Assembly: GCA_949487015.1 (NCBI GenBank)
Contig: CATAQZ010000257.1
Span: 1-14,578 of the forward strand
Direction: 5' to 3'
From: Flavobacteriales bacterium UBA4585
Lineage (GTDB): Bacteria; Bacteroidota; Bacteroidia; Flavobacteriales; Schleiferiaceae
Length of the DNA: 14,578 nucleotides
Numbering within the stretch: position 1 is the stretch's first letter; the number at the start of each line of letters is the position of its first letter. Below the pieces are notes generated by a model that saw only the letters and a list, made by a program, of their open reading frames with translations, ran no database searches and was not told the origin of the DNA. The translations under genes and the position numbers were made by a program. This document shows positions 6,526 to 14,578 of the stretch, in pieces.

Positions 6526-7538
6526 TGGCAACGTATAGCTACGAAAGTATAGTCAAAGATCTGCGTGCCAAGAAACTGGCTCCGGTCTATTTCTTTTCCG
6601 GTGAGGAGTCTTTTTATGCCCAACAGTTGCTTGAGGTGATAGAAAAAGAAGTATTGGATGAGGCAGAGCGGAGCTTTAATCAAAGTGTGCTTTACGGGAA
6701 GGACACCAATATGTTGCAAATCTTAGAGGAAGCTAAACGTTTTCCTATGATGAGTGATTATATGGTAGTCGTGGTTAAGGAGGCGCAGCACCTGAAAGCG
6801 GCCGATTGGGAACTTTTGACTTCATATCTTGAACAGCCTCAGCCAACCACGGTCCTGGCATTCGGACATATGCACAAAAAATTGGATAAGCGATCTAAAG
6901 CCGGTAAAGCCATTAAGGCGAAGACCGTTTTTCTAGAGTCCGATGCTTTACGCGATTATCAGGTTACCCCGTGGCTTGAAAAGCGATTAACAGCGAAAGG
7001 TTTCACAGCCAACCCTGCAGTGGTTGCAGCTATGGCAGAACAAGTAGGTACCGATTTGAGCAGGTTGCACAATGAAGTAAATAAATTAGATGTAGCGATG
7101 GGTGATGCACGGAACTTAACCGCTGCAGATGTCGAACGTCACATTGGTATCTCTAAAGATTACAACAACTTTGAATTGGTTGCTGCGATATCCGCAAGAG
7201 ATATTGGTAAAGCATTTAAAATCGTTCATTTCTTCAGTAAAAATCCAAAGGAACACCCCGTTCAAATGATTACGGGAATCTTGTTTAATTTCGTCAACAA
7301 CCTCATTCAATACCACAGTTTAAAGGGTAAAAACGAAAAACAGATTGCCACAGCATTAAAGGTTCATCCTTACTTCTTGAAGCAGTTTTCATCAGCAGCA
7401 CGACATTATTCACCAGCACATGCCCACAATATGCTCGAAGAATTACTCGAGTTTGACCGTAAATGTAAAGGAGTAATACGTTCTTCTTCAGGAGAATATG
7501 AGCATTTACGGGAATGGTTAATTCGTTGTGTGCTTTAG
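6525..7538 (+). CDS. holA: DNA polymerase III subunit delta
   Basis: This is a 337-residue clamp-loader subunit, the 'wrench' that opens the sliding clamp when the loader complex places it on DNA. The N-terminal AAA+-like region starts with LAPVYFFSGEESFYAQQLL at 18-36, where the usual Walker A is degenerate. That is normal for delta, which does not hydrolyse ATP. Also characteristic are PMMSDYMVVVVKEA near 74-87, TTVLAFGHMHKKLDKRSKAGKAI near 108-130, a DLSRLHNEVNKL stretch at about 176-187, and a helical C-terminal collar domain. The start codon overlaps the rlmH stop (TAATG), so the two are translationally coupled. It ends 28 bases before the receptor gene. Confidence 0.92.
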   Translation: MATYSYESIVKDLRAKKLAPVYFFSGEESFYAQQLLEVIEKEVLDEAERSFNQSVLYGKDTNMLQILEEAKRFPMMSDYMVVVVKEAQHLKAADWELLTSYLEQPQPTTVLAFGHMHKKLDKRSKAGKAIKAKTVFLESDALRDYQVTPWLEKRLTAKGFTANPAVVAAMAEQVGTDLSRLHNEVNKLDVAMGDARNLTAADVERHIGISKDYNNFELVAAISARDIGKAFKIVHFFSKNPKEHPVQMITGILFNFVNNLIQYHSLKGKNEKQIATALKVHPYFLKQFSSAARHYSPAHAHNMLEELLEFDRKCKGVIRSSSGEYEHLREWLIRCVL

Positions 7539-7542
7539 GCCT

Positions 7543-7550
7543 TATTTTTG
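7543..7550 (+). promoter_or_regulatory. TAnnTTTG -7 element before the TonB-dependent receptor gene
   Basis: TATTTTTG is an exact match to the Bacteroidota -7 consensus and lies 16 bases before the ATG at 7567, just after the holA stop. The -33 region is inside the end of holA and shows no clear TTTG at 19-20 bases. It implies that the receptor has its own promoter. Confidence 0.4.
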
Positions 7551-7566
7551 CTGTAACAGCCCCACT

Positions 7567-9879
7567 ATGAAAACTAGATTTCTCCTCCTCTTTTTGTTAG
7601 TACAATGCGGTTTATTCGCGCAAGGACAGATGCTGAGAGGCTTTGTCTATGTTGATGGCGGTGTGGAGCCTGTCCCATACGCGAATATTGTTGTCGAAGG
7701 AACGAACATCGGTGCCACAACTAATTTTGACGGCTACTTTCAGGTTAATAAGGTACCGGTTGGACTTCAAAATATCACGGTAAGCTTTTTGGGTTTCGAA
7801 TCTAAAACAGTTGAGACTCGTATTTACCGAAACAAGCCTACCACAGTAAAAGTCTACCTCACCGAGTCGACTCAGATGTTAAATACTGTCGATTTAAATA
7901 TTGAACGTGCCGAAAAGAAAGTCAAGGTGAATACCGCTGTGGTAACGTTGAATCCGAAATCTATTGAAACTTTTTCTGCAGGGGGTGATCCAGATTTAAT
8001 GAAAGCAATTGCAGTTTTGCCGGGTGTAGTAACCACCGGTGATCAGGGGGGACAACTCTATATTCGTGGTGGTGCTCCGATACAAAACCTTGTTTTGCTA
8101 GATGGAATGATTGTCTACAATCCCTTTCACAGCATTGGGTTTTTCTCTGTTTTTGATACGGATGTGATTCAAAGTGCAAAGGTCTATACCGCAGGATTTG
8201 GTGCGGAGTATGGCTCTCGAAACTCTTCAGTTATGGATGTGAAGACAAGAGATGGGAATCGAAAAGACATTACAGGGAAGCTGTATTCTTCAACCTACAT
8301 GAGTAAGCTTTTACTAGAAGCACCAATAGGACCAAAGAGTAAGAATGGATTAGCAAATAATAGTATTTTCCTTTCGGGTAAAACGAGTTACCTGCGTCAA
8401 GCAGCTCCTATCTTCTATCCGTATGTGAAAACCCGTTTCGGAGGGTTGCCATTCACCTTTAATGACGTGTACGGCAAATTTACCTCCCAGTCTGATAACG
8501 GGTCGAAGCTAAGCGCAAAGGCATTTAACTTTTCAGATGCGGTTTTATTGGATTCCGCGAAGGGTATACAGTGGAACAGTTGGGGTTATGGGGCGAACTT
8601 TACCGTGATACCACCCGCCTCTGCAACCTTGATTCAAGGAGATTTTGCACAAAGCCAATATTACATAGAGAGTACGGAGAATCCAGATCAACCAAGGAAC
8701 TCCACCATCAATGGATTCAATGGTGGACTCGACTTTACCTACTTTATTGGCAAGGCGGATGAGGCGAAGTATGGTATCGATTTAATCGGGTATACCACAG
8801 ATTTTAATTTCACGAATAGTCTTGGGTTAAATCTCAATCAACAAGAAAGTACCACAGAACTGGGAGGGTATTTTAACTACAGGCACGTAGGAACTTTACT
8901 GATAGTAGAACCAGGACTACGCTTGCATTACTACGGTTCGTTATCTGAATTGAGTGTTGAGCCTAGACTGGGTGTAAAATACAGCATCACAGAAGACTTT
9001 AGATTTAAAGCATCGGGTGGATTGTACAGTCAAAACCTTGTGGCAGCAAATTCTGATCGTGATGTCGTGAATCTCTTTTATGGATTCCTATCCGGTGCTA
9101 CGGATCTTCCAGAGAATTTTAGGGAGAATCCCATTACCTCGAAGTTACAGAAAGCGACCCATGTCGTCGGTGGATTTGAATATGACTTAGGCGATCATTG
9201 GGACATTAATTTAGAAACCTACCTCAAGGATTTTTCTCAAATCACAAATGTCAATCGCAACAAGCTCTATGACGATGTTCCTGCATACAGCGATCGACCA
9301 GAGATTTTACGCAAGGATTTTATTGTTGAACACGGCTGGGCTTATGGTTATGATGCCGTCTTGAAATATGAAAAGGGACGCTATTATTTCTGGGGTGTTT
9401 ATGCATGGAGTAAGGTGCGACGCGATGATGGTATTCAGGTATATGCGCCAAATTTTGATCGTCGTCATAATTTGAACCTGGTTGGAAATGCCAAATTGGG
9501 CCAGAAAGAGCAGTGGTACATCAGCGTTCGTTGGAACTTAGGTACCGGCTTTCCGTTTACACCCACCCAAGGTTATTATCCAGGAATTGACTTTCTGGAC
9601 CCATTGGGTAATCCGGATATTAATTTCGATTACACAACAGCGAATGGGGATCCTACGGTTCTTTATGGTGAATTGAACAGCAATCGATTACCTACATACC
9701 ACAGATTGGATGCTAGTTTGAAGTATTCCGGTGAGTGGAAATACGGCCCTATGGAGGCTTCAATTGGAGCGACGAACATGTACAATCGGGAAAACATTTT
9801 CTATTATGACCGTGTCGCAGCTGAACGTGTGAATCAATTGCCAATAATGCCAACGATTAGCTGCAGTTTCTCCTTTTAA
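7567..9879 (+). CDS. TonB-dependent outer membrane receptor with carboxypeptidase-regulatory-like N-domain
   Basis: This 770-residue outer membrane beta-barrel takes up a ligand using energy passed on by TonB. The ATG at 7567 begins the signal peptide MKTRFLLLFLLVQCGLFA; in-frame codons upstream lie inside holA and are ignored. Residues about 22-105 form a carboxypeptidase-regulatory-like beta sandwich (RGFVYVDGG, PVPYANIVVEGTNIGATTNF, DGYFQV, FLGFESK), common in Bacteroidota receptors. The plug domain follows at about 125-235, with DLMKAIAVLPGV, GGQLYIRGG, LVLLDGMIVYNP, and FGAEYGSRNSSVMDVKTRDG at its end. The remainder is the barrel, ending in the typical aromatic residue (SFSF). The length and the lack of a SusD partner argue against a SusC-type glycan importer. 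The ligand, perhaps an iron chelate or a small organic compound, is not evident. It sits between holA and pyrG with no related transport genes beside it. Confidence 0.9.
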   Translation: MKTRFLLLFLLVQCGLFAQGQMLRGFVYVDGGVEPVPYANIVVEGTNIGATTNFDGYFQVNKVPVGLQNITVSFLGFESKTVETRIYRNKPTTVKVYLTESTQMLNTVDLNIERAEKKVKVNTAVVTLNPKSIETFSAGGDPDLMKAIAVLPGVVTTGDQGGQLYIRGGAPIQNLVLLDGMIVYNPFHSIGFFSVFDTDVIQSAKVYTAGFGAEYGSRNSSVMDVKTRDGNRKDITGKLYSSTYMSKLLLEAPIGPKSKNGLANNSIFLSGKTSYLRQAAPIFYPYVKTRFGGLPFTFNDVYGKFTSQSDNGSKLSAKAFNFSDAVLLDSAKGIQWNSWGYGANFTVIPPASATLIQGDFAQSQYYIESTENPDQPRNSTINGFNGGLDFTYFIGKADEAKYGIDLIGYTTDFNFTNSLGLNLNQQESTTELGGYFNYRHVGTLLIVEPGLRLHYYGSLSELSVEPRLGVKYSITEDFRFKASGGLYSQNLVAANSDRDVVNLFYGFLSGATDLPENFRENPITSKLQKATHVVGGFEYDLGDHWDINLETYLKDFSQITNVNRNKLYDDVPAYSDRPEILRKDFIVEHGWAYGYDAVLKYEKGRYYFWGVYAWSKVRRDDGIQVYAPNFDRRHNLNLVGNAKLGQKEQWYISVRWNLGTGFPFTPTQGYYPGIDFLDPLGNPDINFDYTTANGDPTVLYGELNSNRLPTYHRLDASLKYSGEWKYGPMEASIGATNMYNRENIFYYDRVAAERVNQLPIMPTISCSFSF

Positions 9880-9904
9880 TTGGGCGAGAAAAGAGGTACT
9901 TTTG
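9874..9904 (+). promoter_or_regulatory. Putative pyrG-yidC promoter
   Basis: TTTT (9874-9877) is followed after 19 bases by TACTTTTG (9897-9904), an exact -7 consensus with a one-mismatch -33 box at the right spacing. The -33 box overlaps the stop codon of the receptor gene. A short leader of about 10-15 bases would precede the ATG at 9923. Confidence 0.5.
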
Positions 9905-9919
9905 CCCTGTTTCAATTGA

Positions 9920-11536
<1,617 letters not shown>

Positions 11537-11539
11537 GAC

Positions 11540-13324
11540 ATGGAAAACCAAAACAAAGGGTTAGATAAGAATCAAATTATCGGGTTTGTACTGATTGCTG
11601 CTATTATGGGAGTATTCGGTTGGTGGCAAAGTATAAATGCGCCGGACGAACCAATTGTACCTGTCGTAGAGGAGTCTCAAGAATCAGTTAGCGAATCTGA
11701 GCTAGTCGTTCAAGAGAAATTGGCAATCGATTCAACCGCTGACGAAAATAGTAACGGGTTCTTGTCAGAAGAATTCATTGTAGAGAACAATGATTTAAAA
11801 TTGACCTTTAGCACCAAAGGTGCAAGGATGGTTTCTGCTCAGGTTAAAGACTATCAAACCTACGATAGTCTACCGTTGTATTTGGTAAATGAAAACCAGA
11901 CGATGGATTTGATTTTACCGGGGGCAGAAAGCCTTAATCAGAAGGAATTCGTGATTGATTCGCGCACCTCCTCGGGTGTGGTGCTGAGTGATGGTGCTAC
12001 AAAAGTTCGCATTACGCTGCCTGAAAATGGCTTTGATTTTTCATGGGTAGTCAGCGGTCGAGCAGCAGCTTCCGGTAAACCAGAGCTCTTCTGGGAGCGT
12101 ACGGCTAAGCGCACGGAAAAAGGTATTAGTAACGAACGCATCTATTCCACATATTCTTACAAAGTCTCTGAAGATGGAGATATTGAAAATATGAGCGGAC
12201 GAGGCGGTGACGACAGTGAAGCTCTTGGCGCGGTAGATTGGCTCGCACAAAAACAACACTTCTTTTCCTTCATTGCTCATCCTGAAGCAGGATTCTCTGA
12301 AGTTCAAGCAGCTACTGTTAACGGAGGTGATGAAGATGAAAGTATCGTCAAAAAATTCTCTAGCACCGCTACACTTAATGCCACCGTAGACGGTTCATAT
12401 ACTTTGCCATTTACATTTTACATAGGCCCGAATCATTACCAAACACTGAAAGATTACGATCAAGGCTACGAAAAGGTGATTAATTTCGGTTGGGGCATCT
12501 TTGGCTGGATTGGTAGAGGCGTTGTAGTGCCTATTTTCAATTGGCTTGAAGGATATGGACTAGGTTACGGTTTAATCATACTTATCATGGTACTTATAAT
12601 CAAAGGAGCCATGTCGCCATTGACTTTTGCATCCTACCGTTCCATGGCTAAAATGCGTGTGCTGAAGCCGCAATTGGACGAGATGAATAAGAAATTTGGG
12701 GAGAAAGATGCGGTCGCTAAACAGCAAGCACAGATGGCTTTGTATAAAGAGGCAGGTGTAAATCCTTTAGGGGGTTGTATCCCGGTGATTGTTCAGATGC
12801 CAATTTTGATTGCCATGTTCCGATTCTTCCCCGCGTCGATAGAACTACGCGGTGAAAGTTTCCTTTGGGCCACGGATTTAAGTACCTATGATGCACTTAT
12901 TTCATGGGATCAACACATCCCTTTGATCAGTACCTTCTACGGAAATCATATTTCGATCTTTACGTTGCTCATGACTGCATCGACCATTCTTTATACTAGA
13001 ATGAATCAGCAAATGACTGCAGGCACCGGTTCAAGCGAGCAGATGAAGCAAATGCAAATCATCATGTACGTGATGCCGTTAATGTTCATGTTTGTTCTGA
13101 ATAGTTACCCTGCGGGACTTACGTACTATTACTTCTTGAGTAATATCGTAACCTTCAGTATGCAGTGGGGTATCCGTAAAAGCGTTAATGATGAAGCCAT
13201 TCTTGCTAAGATTGAAGCTAAAAAGGCACAGCCTAAAAGTGAAAAGAAGAAGAGTAAGTTTCAGGCCCGCTTAGAAGAAATGCAACGCCAGCAGAATCTG
13301 AATAGATCGCAGCGTAGAAAATAA
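11540..13324 (+). CDS. yidC: Membrane protein insertase YidC
   Basis: This 594-residue YidC/Oxa1/Alb3 insertase, of the long Gram-negative form, inserts and folds inner membrane proteins alone or with SecYEG. The first membrane helix is at about 11-30. An acidic linker and a large periplasmic beta domain follow (about 70-310, from ENNDLKLTFSTKGARM to FTFYIGPNHY). The conserved insertase core begins near 313: a helix LGYGLIILIMVLIIKGAMSPL, the cytoplasmic hairpin SMAKMRVLKPQLDEMNKKFG, NPLGGCIPVIVQMPI, and the final helices including YPAGLTYYYFLSN. The positive residue in the hydrophilic groove, Arg366 in E. coli, is Lys355 here. The very basic C-terminal tail (KSEKKKSKFQ...RSQRRK) fits ribosome contact. 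It lies 3 bases after pyrG and is followed by a terminator. Confidence 0.96.
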   Translation: MENQNKGLDKNQIIGFVLIAAIMGVFGWWQSINAPDEPIVPVVEESQESVSESELVVQEKLAIDSTADENSNGFLSEEFIVENNDLKLTFSTKGARMVSAQVKDYQTYDSLPLYLVNENQTMDLILPGAESLNQKEFVIDSRTSSGVVLSDGATKVRITLPENGFDFSWVVSGRAAASGKPELFWERTAKRTEKGISNERIYSTYSYKVSEDGDIENMSGRGGDDSEALGAVDWLAQKQHFFSFIAHPEAGFSEVQAATVNGGDEDESIVKKFSSTATLNATVDGSYTLPFTFYIGPNHYQTLKDYDQGYEKVINFGWGIFGWIGRGVVVPIFNWLEGYGLGYGLIILIMVLIIKGAMSPLTFASYRSMAKMRVLKPQLDEMNKKFGEKDAVAKQQAQMALYKEAGVNPLGGCIPVIVQMPILIAMFRFFPASIELRGESFLWATDLSTYDALISWDQHIPLISTFYGNHISIFTLLMTASTILYTRMNQQMTAGTGSSEQMKQMQIIMYVMPLMFMFVLNSYPAGLTYYYFLSNIVTFSMQWGIRKSVNDEAILAKIEAKKAQPKSEKKKSKFQARLEEMQRQQNLNRSQRRK

Positions 13325-13343
13325 AAGGAAAGTCCGCCCTAGC

Positions 13344-13377
13344 AAAAAAAAGCCCCGCTAATAGCGGGGCTTTTTTT
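13344..13377. terminator. Bidirectional rho-independent terminator between yidC and the lipoprotein gene
   Basis: AGCCCCGCT (13351-13359), loop AAT, and AGCGGGGCT (13363-13371) form a perfect 9-base-pair stem. Seven As precede it (13344-13350) and a T-run follows (to 13377). It therefore works in both directions, ending pyrG-yidC on the plus strand and the small lipoprotein gene (stop at 13379) on the minus strand. Confidence 0.92.
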
Positions 13378-13378
13378 G

Positions 13379-13750
13379 TTAGCACAATTCGACGGTCCGG
13401 TTCTCGAAGCTTATGATCGTTGGTCCTCCTGTGCACCCTCCGATCTCATCGAGATAAACGTCTTTCTCATCATTGCTGATGATCCATTGGCCGCTTTGAT
13501 GTTTTCTCAGTGTCCCCTCTTCAATGATATCACCTGGGTTGGAACCCATCCAAACGGCATTGCTGTTCTCAGATACTTTGAGGGTAATGTGACCGTCTTT
13601 CAACACAACGATGATCTCATCGCTCATGGACTTTCCGTCCCATTCTGCAAAGGCTACCTCGTATATGTAGGTGCCGTTCTCAGGAACCTCGCTTTGTGGT
13701 GGTTCCAAACAACAACCAAACATCAGAAATATGGAGAGCAATAATGACAT
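13379..13750 (-). CDS. Small putative lipoprotein of unknown function
   Basis: This 123-residue protein begins MSLLLSIFLMFGCCLEPPQ: a short hydrophobic segment ending in Leu-Met-Phe-Gly-Cys. That resembles a lipoprotein signal with Cys13 (or Cys14) lipidated. The mature part has no helices of note and looks beta-rich, with EIIVVLKDGHITLKVS at 45-60, GDIIEEGTLRKHQSGQWIIS at 73-92 and EIGGCTGGPTIISFENRTVELC at 102-123. Cys106 and the terminal Cys123 might pair. I do not recognise a named domain. A TTG in frame at 13765 would add five residues and destroy the signal-like start, so ATG 13750 is chosen. The gene lies between two terminators. Its ATG is only 12 bases beyond the T-run of the upstream one, so it is either expressed from a promoter inside that hairpin region or by read-through. 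Confidence 0.7.
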   Translation of the reverse strand: MSLLLSIFLMFGCCLEPPQSEVPENGTYIYEVAFAEWDGKSMSDEIIVVLKDGHITLKVSENSNAVWMGSNPGDIIEEGTLRKHQSGQWIISNDEKDVYLDEIGGCTGGPTIISFENRTVELC

Positions 13751-13762
13751 AGTTGAAAAATA

Positions 13763-13794
13763 CAAAAAAAAGCCCCGCAGTTTCCTGCGAGGCT
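13763..13794 (-). terminator. Rho-independent terminator after the Omp28-like gene
   Basis: On the minus strand AGCCTCGCAG, the tetraloop GAAA and CTGCGGGGCT form a 10-base-pair stem with one U-G wobble (arms at 13794-13785 and 13780-13771), followed by eight Ts. On the plus strand the wobble becomes a C-A mismatch, so the minus orientation is the functional one. It ends the gene whose stop codon is at 13817. Confidence 0.88.
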
Positions 13795-13816
13795 TTTACT
13801 ATGTTTTTTTTTGGGC

Positions 13817-14578
13817 TTAGTGAACGTGAGTCACAACACCATTGATATAGTCGTAACCACCTGAACCATCCTGACGCAGTTCCCAAATGATTGTTGCTAC
13901 ACTGAAATCAGCTTCCATGCCGGCAGGTAGTGTTGGTTTTTCGATATGGAACTGGAATGGCGTATAACGCGTTCCGTAGATATCTCCCGCTGCATAAGCA
14001 TTGCCTAAAGGATTGATATCACCTAGATTCATTCCCCATGGACCTAAAGCGGTCGTCGAAGTATCGCTAGTAGCGGCATCAGTGCTTTCTAACCAACCTA
14101 CTACTGCCGTTGTAGCGTGATCGTAAAGTACTTCATCGTGCGTGTAAATCGTTCCTGAAGTTATAAGTGGTATTCCCGCTACTTCCGCAGCGTCTTGAGC
14201 CCATGTCGTAGGTGTTGTTCCCGAACCTGTGCTAACTTTAGGTAATGAACTGACTTGATTTAAGTCTACTCCGCCACCGTAATCTTTAGCAACAACGCCA
14301 TTCAGTAAAAGGTAAGACTGAACCATGTAGATATTTTCTGTCTTTGTTTCAAGCACTTTGATACGCGGGTAAACTGTAATGCTCGTGCCATCCTCGTTTA
14401 GCATCGCATCTGCTTCTAAACTAAAGGCTACTTCCGCCATTGTCGCTGCGGCTGCTGCCGTTGCAGGGCTCTGGCCAACATCAGTGTTGTTTACATAAAA
14501 GTTAGGTACACCAGAAGTAGGGAAGTTATCGTCAAACTTTGCAGAAGCTTCATTATCAGTCGAGAACCAGTCACCGAC
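13817..14578 (-). CDS. Omp28-like (thioredoxin-fold) surface protein, C-terminal part (N-terminus beyond right edge)
   Basis: The frame is open from the right edge of the window to the TAA at 13819-13817, giving 253 residues without an N-terminus. The methionine at 14440 is internal: coding-quality sequence continues upstream of it to the edge (VGDWFSTDNEASAKF...). SGVPNFYVNN near the left of the fragment looks like the cis-proline strand of a thioredoxin fold. After an alanine-rich turn comes a long beta-rich part, including VAFSLEADAML, ENIYMVQSYLLLNGVV and FSVATIIWELRQDGSGG. This order matches Omp28-related outer membrane proteins of Bacteroidota, whose biochemical role is unclear. The CxxC region, if any, would be outside the window. 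There is no T9SS sorting domain at the C-terminus (ends VVTHVH). It is followed by its own terminator. Confidence 0.6.
   Translation of the reverse strand, partial: VGDWFSTDNEASAKFDDNFPTSGVPNFYVNNTDVGQSPATAAAAATMAEVAFSLEADAMLNEDGTSITVYPRIKVLETKTENIYMVQSYLLLNGVVAKDYGGGVDLNQVSSLPKVSTGSGTTPTTWAQDAAEVAGIPLITSGTIYTHDEVLYDHATTAVVGWLESTDAATSDTSTTALGPWGMNLGDINPLGNAYAAGDIYGTRYTPFQFHIEKPTLPAGMEADFSVATIIWELRQDGSGGYDYINGVVTHVH

Noticed and set aside
7528..7566. Upstream in-frame start for the TonB-dependent receptor
   Set aside because: It overlaps the end of holA and the predicted promoter; the ATG at 7567 begins a proper signal peptide.
13376..13744. 122-codon plus-strand open frame opposite the small lipoprotein gene
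   Set aside because: Its translation lacks a signal or motif and it starts inside a terminator. The minus frame has a lipoprotein-like signal and is bounded by terminators in the right places.
14441..14464. Alanine-rich coding repeat (GCN codons) as a microsatellite
   Set aside because: The codons are mixed and only about eight residues are involved; it looks like an ordinary linker turn.
14441..14578. Treating the Met at 14440 as the start of the Omp28-like protein
   Set aside because: The frame continues open to the window edge with sensible protein sequence, including a thioredoxin-like SGVPNFYVNN strand, so the methionine is internal.

Overview
The window looks like a chromosomal segment of a marine or aquatic member of the Bacteroidota, most likely a flavobacterium-like lineage. 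Four things point there: a type IX secretion substrate with a C-terminal sorting domain of the gliding-motility-associated type; a TonB-dependent receptor with an N-terminal carboxypeptidase-regulatory-like domain; an Omp28-like surface protein and a YfhO-type membrane protein start; and promoter-like elements of the Bacteroidota form TAnnTTTG ahead of several genes, with few clear Shine-Dalgarno sequences. No tRNA, rRNA, CRISPR array, insertion sequence or phage gene was seen. No stretch of more than 300 bases lacks a gene.

Layout. Bases 1-154 (minus) hold the first 51 codons of a YfhO-like membrane protein that runs off the left edge. A 118-base divergent regulatory region follows. It drives rightward a tightly coupled pair of PLP enzymes: a fold-type I, class V aminotransferase-like protein and a fold-type III decarboxylase of the LysA/ornithine decarboxylase type. 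Then comes a secreted LamG-domain protein with a T9SS type B tail (2904-4178), closed by a strong terminator. The middle is housekeeping: yihY and nadC on the minus strand (TAAATG junction), head to head with rlmH and holA on the plus strand (TAATG junction). An outer-membrane TonB-dependent receptor (7567-9879) and the pair pyrG-yidC (9923-13324) follow, ended by a bidirectional terminator. On the right, on the minus strand, are a small putative lipoprotein of unknown function and the C-terminal 253 residues of an Omp28-like protein that enters from beyond the right edge.

How the genes work together. Most of the window is core metabolism and macromolecular synthesis: NAD synthesis (nadC), ribosome modification (rlmH), the replication clamp loader (holA), CTP synthesis (pyrG) and membrane protein insertion (yidC). 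These are interspersed with cell-surface genes. The least explained part is the PLP enzyme pair at 273-2874. It looks like a two-step amino-acid or amine pathway, but its substrate cannot be read from the sequence. I found no clear new defence or mobile system. The best leads are this enzyme pair with its palindromic control region, the apparent LamG insertion in the secreted protein, and the unknown lipoprotein whose start sits just behind a terminator.
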